DNA of 64,000 nucleotides, from positions 22,504,628 to 22,568,627 of the forward strand of contig JAKZAP010000010.1 in the NCBI GenBank assembly GCA_023053575.1. The letters are read 5' to 3'. Of the stretch, positions 56,895 to 64,000 are shown in pieces. Position 1 is the first letter of the stretch; each line of letters opens with the position of its first letter. Position numbers and translations under genes: made by a program. The notes beneath the pieces were generated by a model, which did not search any database, had not been told where the DNA came from, and was given only the letters and a program-made list of their open reading frames with translations. Source of the DNA: Branchinecta lynchi (lineage: Eukaryota > Arthropoda > Branchiopoda > Anostraca > Branchinectidae).

Positions 56895-58106
56895 CAACAA
56901 GACCAAAGGTGTCGATGGGATCCCAAAAATCTAAGATTTGATCCAGACAATCCGGTCTTGTCTTCGCCAGGCTAATCATCAGAGAAAACCGAGTTCAGAT
57001 ATTCAATCTACCTATCTATACCTCTATAAGCCATATCTATTTTGACGATATTGACCGAAACTTCCTGCTTTACTACTGCCAAATTTGCGGTTTCGCCCGA
57101 ATTCCGAGCGAACTACTAGTCCAGCAAAAAAAGAAAAATTCAGAAACGAAGCCGGCGTATCTCCTTATCCCTATAAAGAAATCTAATCAACTTTAAATAA
57201 AATTTTGACTTAAAAAAAATGCGGGTACAACCAGATTCCGGACTAATTATATGTCCGGGTAAAAAATGATCATTATATACAGACTCAGCATCTCTTCTTA
57301 TCCCTAAATATATCATCTAATCAACTTCACATAAAGCTTTTACTTTTAACATATTTTCCGGTTTTGGCCGGATTACAGGCGAACTAGTTGTCCGGCGAGA
57401 AAAGGGTTTTCACCATCGGGTTCAGCATGTCTTCTTACCCATAAATCAAACATTTAATCAACTTCAAATGAAACTGTTACTTTTAACCAACTTTCCGGTA
57501 TTGGCCGGATTCCGGACGAACTGCTTGTTCGGCGACAAAATTATTTTCACCATTATGCTCAGCATGTCTTCTTACCCCTAAATCAAACATTTAATCAACT
57601 TCAAATGAAACTTCTACTTTTAACCAACTTTCTGGTTTTCGCCGGATTCTGGACGAACTACTTGTCCGGCGAGAAAATAATTGTCACCATCGTGCTCAGC
57701 ATGTCTTCTTACTCCTAAATCAAACATTTAATCAACTTCAGTTGAAACTTTTACTTTTGACAAACTTTCCGGTTTTAGCCGGATTCTGGACGAACTACTT
57801 GTCCGGCGAGAAAATAATTGTCACCATCGTGCTCAGCATGTCTTCCTACCCCACAATCGACTATCACATTAGCTGTTTAAAAATATTTTGTTTGTCCCTT
57901 AAATTGAACCCCCTTCCCCACCCCCAAATATAGGGCTACAGAGCCCATCTACGAACTCGACCTTACCCTTGACCCAAAAAATCCTCATACCAAGTTTCAT
58001 CAAAATATCTCATTCCCTTCGAGAGTTATCGTGCTTACAGACGGACGGACGGACAACTTTTGCGATGTCATAGGTATCCCTCCACTTACGTTTTGGGATC
58101 CCAAAA
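56895..58106 (+). mobile_element. Family C copy C7, complete
   Basis: It runs from ACAAGACCAAAGGTGTCGAT and GGGATCCCAAAAATC to GTTTTGGGATCCCAAAAA. Seven minisatellite units (57070-57850) with GATTCCGGACGAACT, TTGTCCGGCGAGAAAA and CAGCATGTCTTCTTAC. Then (GACG)n and GCGATGTCATAGG. Best complete copy. Confidence 0.85.
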
Positions 58107-59080
58107 AGGAAGGATCAATGACGCGAAACAGAAACTGTGCCATCTAAATACCGCGATCTGGCGAAAACCGCGACTCGTCAAAAGGATACGGTGGAGATAA
58201 TTTACGCGGATTGCTTTATTTTTATCCCCTAGAAGCGGAAATACTAGTGAGCTGAGTCTGCTTATGACAGGCAAGTATACCTCGGAATTGCATTTCTGGT
58301 CCTTGGAGGTGTGCCAAGTCGTTTCTCTTAAGTAGGTCATTAATCAATAATGCAGTAATTGCACTAACGGGTGGTCAAAATCTTTTACGGTAGAAAGCTA
58401 TGAAGTTGGGAATTAAGAGTAGGGATAAGTACCCAAGTCCAGGATGCAAGTATTACCCTCTCCAAAGTGTCGTCGTCTCTACCGGAATTCCTCGACAACT
58501 GGGCCCAGCCAGCGCATGACCTTCTACCCTGTATCCTGGCCGAAGATAAACAAAAAAATGTTGTTTTCTAAAGTGTACTGTCTTTATTTTTTCTTTCTTT
58601 CTTTTATTTCTTATACTCCGCTTTCCAAATGCCAGGTAAAAAATAAAAACAAATGATTCGATTTGATAACGCGAAACAGAAACCGTGCCAAATAAATAGC
58701 GCGATGTGGATAAAACCGCGATGGTCGATACGACGCGGTGGGGATAATTAAGAGTTGGGATGTATTTTTCATCCCTCGGAGATGAAATACTAGCGAGTAG
58801 ACTCTGCTTAAAACAGACAGATGTATGTCAGATTGTATTCGTAGTCCTTGAGGATATCCCGAGTCATTTTTTTGCAAGGTGGTCATTAATCAATAATGCA
58901 GTAAAGCAAGGGGGATCAGAATTAATAATGCAATAATTGCAGTAATGTTAGGAGAGGAAAAACCTTTTACGGTTGAAAGCTGTGGAGTGGATTTATTACT
59001 AAACGATTCGATTCGATAACGCGAAAACACCGCCATGTGAATACCGCAGTATGGCGAAAACCGTGTCGTTGAGTTTTGGA
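58107..59080 (-). repeat. Repeat O, three diverged copies
   Basis: Copies at 58107-58375, 58655-58905 and 58990-59080 share ACGCGAAACAGAAAC, CCGCGAT(G/C)(G/T)GG(C/T), GAAATACTAG(C/T)GAG, TCTGCTTA and GGTCATTAATCAATAATGCA. 58376-58654 is unique. Confidence 0.65.
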
Positions 59081-59405
59081 TATTGCAAAGTGTGGAGTAG
59101 GTAGAAAATGGGTGCCGGAAAGACGGTGATATATAGTGGGAGGGAATGGCAGAAACGGGCTCTCGCATGCTTCCTCCTCCCCATGACCCCCTCGGCCGAG
59201 TTAGTCTCATCGCGTCATGTAAACACCTCGATAGGGACTAAACCTGACGGCTTAGGCCCATATGGTAGGGATTATTCCTGTCGATTCCCAAGCTAGAGAT
59301 TACTTTATTTCATCCGCTGAAGGATTAGAAATGAACAAGTGCGCAATCTCACAGACGTGGAGTGTGAAAGAGTAAATTGACTTATGTTAAATTTCTCCTT
59401 TCCCG
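59081..59405. other. Unique intron sequence
   Basis: No gene is recognised here. Confidence 0.35.
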
Positions 59406-59853
59406 TCAGTGATGGGCGAATCCGAATCCGGATTCGGATTCGAATTCAGGATTCGTTCTTTTAGCCGGATTCGAATCCGGATTCGAATCTTCTGCTTGTC
59501 AGACTGGATTCGGACTCGGATTCCAAACCCTCAATCTTACGAATCCGCTCAAATTCCTAAACTTCATCCTTCCAGTTTTCCTGTTTTTTACATACTGTGC
59601 GTAGGCAATCCAGCTTTTTGGTCTCTTATAGCATCCTTAGTAGTCTATCACGTTATCTGATTACCTTGAATATCAGTGCTTTTTCTCACCTCTGATTTAT
59701 GTACATGATTTGATTAAGATCGGATTCGAATCCGGATTCAATTCCAGATTCGAATCCTCTGCATGAAATGGGGGATTCAGATTCGGAATCGGATTTGTAC
59801 CTAGCCGTGGATTCGGATTCGAATTCTTTCATGGTCGGATTCGCCCATCTCTG
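59406..59853. mobile_element. hAT-like MITE L1
   Basis: Termini CAGTGATGGGCGAATCCG and, inverted, CAGAGATGGGCGAATCCG, flanked by an exact 8-bp duplication CTTCCCGT (59398-59405, 59854-59861). Subtermini are chains of GAATCCGGATTC palindromes. 448 bp, no transposase. Confidence 0.88.
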
Positions 59854-59929
59854 CTTCCCGTACTGTTTAATATTCGGCTTGCATAGTTATGCGTGAAACC
59901 AATAGTTGAACTCTCAAAGAATCTCCAAA

Positions 59930-60545
59930 CACGGCTCAGGACGTCTCTCATGAAATCAGTCATTGCTCGCGATGGGTCCGGGGCAATATTGGCCCAATTT
60001 CCCCAGAACCGGGTGAGTGTGGGTATTTACGACACACAAAAAGTATAACTAGATCCCAGTCCCAACAATAATACCAAGTTTCAACTGATGCCTGTCGGGA
60101 GCTATGAACTCCACTATCTGTTCAGTCTGGGCCCAATTGTCCCTGAACTAGGTGGGTGGGGGGGACAACTATAGACACCAGCGCCAACACTTGTACCAAG
60201 TTTCAACTTGATCTCCGTCATTGCTCACGGGTTATGAACTCCACGCAATGGGCAATCTGGACCCGGTTGCCCCTGGGCATGGTGGATGTGGCCTGGTACC
60301 CCTACTAAGTACAACTAGACTCCAGTGCTAGGGGTTCTCACGTGACTCTTTGGTATCTGTAATTGTTTACTGGTTATGAACTCCACTTAATGGACAATGT
60401 TTGCCCAATTGCCCCTCAACCTGGTGGGTGGGGAATTGGGACTCCCAAAACGCACAACTCGACCGTAATACCCGCTAGTGTACCAAGTTTAAACTTGATA
60501 AATGCACTGGTTCACGAGTTATGAGCTCCACAAAAACGGTGAAAA
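59930..60545 (+). repeat. Family P tandem array
   Basis: Four or five units of about 120-143 bp with TACCAAGTTTCAACTTGAT, GGTTATGAACTCCAC and CCAATTGCCCCT(C/G)AAC, at 60072, 60194, about 60335 and 60480. Confidence 0.75.
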
Positions 60546-60589
60546 CCGAAAACTGAAAGCTGCTACAGCGCTCGCAAGAGTGGATTGTT

Positions 60590-60955
60590 CCAAGGAACAC
60601 TCCACTAAAAACTCCCAAATTCCAACTGAAAATGAAATACTAGTAAGCAAAGTCTTTTTTTCAGTCCCGTACTCCATTGTAAGGGGTTAGACGCCATGAC
60701 TATAGATTCCGCAATGAATCGCGCCGTAAAAAAAAACGCGGCCACGATACGATACGAATTTCAATCCCAAAAGCCCGGAATTGCTTTAAGTGTCTTCCTG
60801 GTGGAAACGAAATATTAGCGGCCAGAATCTGCTGAGACCAGAATCCTTGCGCTTTGTTGAAAGGACGCTCCTTAAATTTCAAGGTCCGAGACTTGACACC
60901 AAAAACAAGGTCGAAATCGACACTCCACATTCGTTTTCGAGGTTGAGACTGGGAG
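60590..60955 (+). repeat. Repeat O, diverged copy
   Basis: GAAATACTAGTAAGCAAAGT, then CGGCCACGATACGATACG and GCGGCCAGAATCTGC, in O order. Confidence 0.5.
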
Positions 60956-62017
60956 TGTGACGCATTTCAGTTTCCGGACAGCAGCTATAGTCAACAGCAA
61001 ATATCCGCACTAGGCTCATAACCGTGACCTCACAAAAGCGTAAAAATTATAACCACGTGCACGTCCAAAGCTGCGCTGAAATGACCTTAAGATCTTAGAT
61101 CCTCGTTTGCCACCAGAGAATATGAATCGTATCAGTTGACCAAGGTCACTCATGGAAATTGAACTTTTTAAAGTTGAGATAATGACCCACTGTTCGAGGA
61201 TCGAATGTCTTCAAGGCGCGATAAATATATTTGTAAAGGCGTCAAAGTCGAGGCGTCAATTTACGATTTTTTTCCGGGATAGTTGAGGGCCCCCTTGAAA
61301 ATCAAGTGGGGGCAGCGCCCCGAAGGAGCACAAGTATAAGAGTAGGAAGGGGAGAGGGTCAGCAAACACTCATTGCCTTTTCCACACAATCCCAACTTGT
61401 TTATTTTGTAAAACGGTAAGAAAAGTTTTAAACCTTTGTTTAACGTTGGTTACAGCAAAGGCTACTCTGTTTTAGTTTTGTTTCGGATGGTCATTTTGTT
61501 TGGAAAGGGTTGAGTTGAAGCACCGTCCATGTACAGTTTTCAGTTAAATGTCTGACACTGTTTGTGTATACAAAGGTATATAAATATACAAAGGATGATA
61601 CAGCAGTTGGTAAAATTAATTCATGTGTATCATTTTTGTAAAGCACTTGTCACTGCAGCGGAATTAAAATTGAGAACAAGTATCATCCTAAAAAAAGAAG
61701 CTGCTGCGGGGGCCTCGCTCTTCAGCGAGTTTCTGTTATTATGCATGATCTTTACCTTTCACAAACTGGCAGTACGTTTATTGTTTATTGTTCTAAACCG
61801 TTTGTCTCTTTAGCTCAGCTGTATTTTCGACAAGTACATTTTGGGGTATTCACCCCCGCCCAAGTACCTCAAACTGAAGGGGTCTCGGACGCCTCCACCC
61901 CCCCCCCGTAGATTTCAGCAACATGACGCCTCTGCCCCGTGTGGTGCGATTCATGGGGGCAACATGGATCTGGGAAAAATTTGTTGGATCCTAGCGAGCG
62001 AAAGCGATGTTTTTAGA
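60956..62017. other. Unique intron sequence
   Basis: C-run at 61900-61909. No exon in phase was found. Confidence 0.35.
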
Positions 62018-62266
62018 TTTCTTCAAACAATGTTTACAACGGATACGTCAGCTATGATTCTTCATCAGCCATATTTCGGCCCTTCTTGGCAAGGGTCCTC
62101 GTCAAGCTGTCAATCCTCTGGTTCAACTTCGGGGAAGGAAACAAACCTATAATAATTACATATTACAAATTGACAGCCTGACGAGGACCCTTGCCAAGAA
62201 GGGCCGAAATATCGCTGATGAAGAATCATAGCTGACGTATCCGTTGTAAACATTGTTTGAAGAAAT
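62018..62266. mobile_element. Family F fold-back, best copy
   Basis: Arms 62018-62113 and 62169-62266 are near-identical inverted copies with a 55-bp spacer. Each contains CCTTGCCAAGAAGGGCCGAA or its inverse. It ends 149 bp before exon 7. Confidence 0.8.
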
Positions 62267-62414
62267 GTTTCAAAGTCAGCTTGGGCTCAAAGAATATTTA
62301 TCTACGATGGTTTTAGAACTGAGCGCAAGTCGCAAACGGAAGCTGATTAGCTGTTTCTGGCTGTTTTCTGATTGGCTAATGACCAACCATTTTTGATACT
62401 TGCTGTCTTTCTAG

Positions 62415-62526
62415 CTAACCAAAGAGACTGGAAGTTCATGCATAGGTATGGATTCCATACCATCACTCTTGAAGATGGTACACGAATCAACGCTGGCCTA
62501 GTTTCACAACCCGTTACTTGCTCAAG
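62415..62526 (+). CDS. Exon 7, last exon visible
   Basis: The exon starts after TGTCTTTCTAG in phase 1 and ends in phase 2 before GTAAGT. The split codon with exon 6 gives Ala, so the junction reads RDHSY-ANQ-RDWKFMHRY and completes the RDHS..RDW signature across the splice. The rest reads GFHTITLEDGTRINAGLVSQ then PVTC. It covers residues 270-306 plus a split residue. An in-frame continuation must lie beyond 64000; I searched 62527-64000 by eye and found no further exon of this protein. A fold-back repeat ends about 150 bp upstream. Confidence 0.9.
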
Positions 62527-64000
62527 GTAAGTCCTAATACCTTTTAGAGGCTAGAGAGTAGAACTGGCCTTTTTTTCTGTTTCTCGAGAACTTGAAATGG
62601 AGGCTGTACTGTTAGGCCTATGTATTTGTTTCACCATAATTCGTATTGTATACTGTTAGAAGTTTGGTTATGATAACACATGTTTGTGCATCCATGTGTT
62701 GCGTTAAACGTTAGGAGACAAGATCTGTTATTACCCTTGTGTTTTCGCGAACATAACTCTAAAAAAAAGGTTCATGACCGAAGTTGTGTCTCGAAACATA
62801 AATCTGAAAGGGTCATAAGAGAGATACTCTCTTACCGTTTAAAACAAGGACGCGCAAACCTGCATCGCTTTTTCATCATGTAGCTCCTCCCACAGGGCGG
62901 GGCTTAGCTCAAAACTGTCACTTGTCAACCCTTAACTCCTCCCCATTTGGAAGCCAGCAGCCAATCAGCGGCCTCCGTGGGCTTGGTTAAATTAGTCAAC
63001 GAACTCGGATCCTGACACCAAGTTGGACTTAGTCAAATTATTAAACTTCAGGCAGTGCAGCCAGAACATCTGGCATTGCCGGGCCTTGCCCAACTGTTTT
63101 CTTCCAATAGCTACCAATGCTACCATGGTCCAGATTATCGGACCTATGTCTCCTATTTGACTCAATTTGACTCAGAATTGTTAAAAAAAATAATTCCATT
63201 TTATTGACTATAGACGTCCAAAAACGTTGGAGTCAAATCAAGTATTATGTACATGGACTGGAGACAACTATTGACATTTTGCCATATCACTTGCCTGATC
63301 GCCACTAAAGCAAAACCGGAATGAATTAGACCAAGAAAAAGATAATCAAGAACCTCCGTCTCCCTATCTCTGTAATACGACCAGGAGTCGAACGTATTCT
63401 TCTTACCCTACCCGATGCCAACGAGCGGAGGAGGAGCTACGTAGAACACCATACTTTGTTACCTCTGCAAACAGCTATATCGCAGTAAAATCCTAGAATA
63501 CGAACGCCTTCAGAGTCGTCCTTTACAGCTGATTGGTTGTCTTCCACTGTGACGTCAGGTCTAACTCGCTACAGACCGGGTTATCCACCCCTGCAGACAT
63601 CCTACGGTTTTCATGTGGTATGCGCAGTGGCGAAGAGGGAGCGAGACGGGTATCAACTCAAACCTCACAGATTCTACCTCTAGCTCCGCTAAGTTTTATC
63701 TGGGTATCCGTAGTCTCTGCATGGGACCAAAGACTGAGGTTCTATTAGATTGTTTGTTCTTGATTAGACTGACTTGTGTACCTGACAATAAGCCGTGACG
63801 GCGAGCGCGAGGGGTTAATAGCTTGTGGAAATCGCAGGAAAAACAAAGGTTGTACTGGGCATAGCACGTAACATGGTAGCCGAAAGGTTGCCAGTGTTAA
63901 ACTACAGAGGTGGAGTGGTTTCCGCAGTAACTATATCGAAAGTGAGATGACAACGCGAGGAGTTAACAGAGTATAGTTGTTGGTAAGACGTTGAAATGAA
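62527..64000 (+). other. Start of intron 7, unique
   Basis: I looked for the continuation of the protein in phase 2 and found none. Short frames (62680, 63533, 63613) lack family similarity. Confidence 0.4.

Larger units (their letters stand above)
7061..64000 (+). other. Host gene span, PEP-synthase-like protein, 5' part (seven exons visible)
   Basis: Seven exons with AG/GT borders join in one open frame: 7075-7230, 9694-9822, 14944-15051, 27891-28036, 45729-45890, 56328-56434 and 62415-62526. Phases agree at all six junctions and the total is 920 coding bases. The assembled 306 residues resemble, from memory of the family, the N-terminal third or less of arthropod proteins annotated as putative phosphoenolpyruvate synthase. 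Those have an N-terminal membrane segment, a soluble domain with an RDHS..RDW signature, and a later PEP-utilising phosphotransferase part. That catalytic part is not in the window, so enzymatic activity is inferred from family only. Every intron is filled with mobile elements. The family name is less certain than the exon structure. Confidence 0.85.

Noticed and set aside
63533..63798. Possible eighth exon
   Set aside because: Frames are not in phase 2 with exon 7, lack acceptor sites and show none of the blocks expected next in the family.

Overview
The window is eukaryotic nuclear DNA from an invertebrate with large, repeat-choked introns. An arthropod is the best guess, because the one host gene looks like the PEP-synthase-like family known mainly from arthropods; I cannot name a species. 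There are no bacterial operons, rRNA genes or CRISPR arrays, and I recognised no tRNA gene.

One host gene runs left to right across almost the whole window. Seven small exons (107-162 bp) start at an ATG at 7075 and end at a GT donor at 62527; the gene then leaves the window. All seven have AG/GT borders and their phases join without a break (0,0,0,2,2,1,2), giving 306 codons plus two bases. The N-terminus carries one or two membrane segments. It is followed by a soluble part with the signature RDHSY..RDW and the run AHQTHYEQ, which I associate with the N-terminal part of invertebrate 'putative phosphoenolpyruvate synthase' proteins. The phosphotransferase part would lie further right. Introns are about 2.5, 5.1, 12.8, 17.7, 10.4 and 6.0 kb.

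Everything else is mobile or repetitive DNA, much of it nested. (1) Family A: arrays of modules of roughly 130-150 bp with long G or C runs, bounded by AGTGCCATA ends, mainly 1-6.8 kb, 32.4-32.9, 35.7-36.8 and 50.5-51.9 kb. (2) Family C: seven copies of a composite repeat with a GGGATCCC palindrome near each end and an internal minisatellite of about 125 bp. (3) Truncated non-LTR retrotransposons (LINEs), at least ten pieces, two of them inserted in C copies with visible target duplications. (4) A 3.7-kb Helentron-like element with internal satellite arrays, inserted inside a LINE that is itself inside a C copy. (5) hAT-like elements with exact 8-bp duplications (29387-32108, 30480-30684, 59406-59853). 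(6) TTAA-flanked elements (D), 3-bp-duplication MITEs (E), several fold-back structures and large palindromes.

The nesting gives a relative order of insertion: T > D > E near 13 kb; C > LINE > Helentron-like at 16.5-23.7 kb; G > H > small MITE at 28.2-32.2 kb; E > two LINEs at 39.8-42.2 kb; and an element W with 80-bp inverted ends holding a 657-bp palindrome and two MITEs at 43.7-45.5 kb. The most unusual signal is a short module (GATGAAACTTGG, with an AGTTAT-type box on the other side) that recurs in three otherwise unrelated repeat families (A, C, P).
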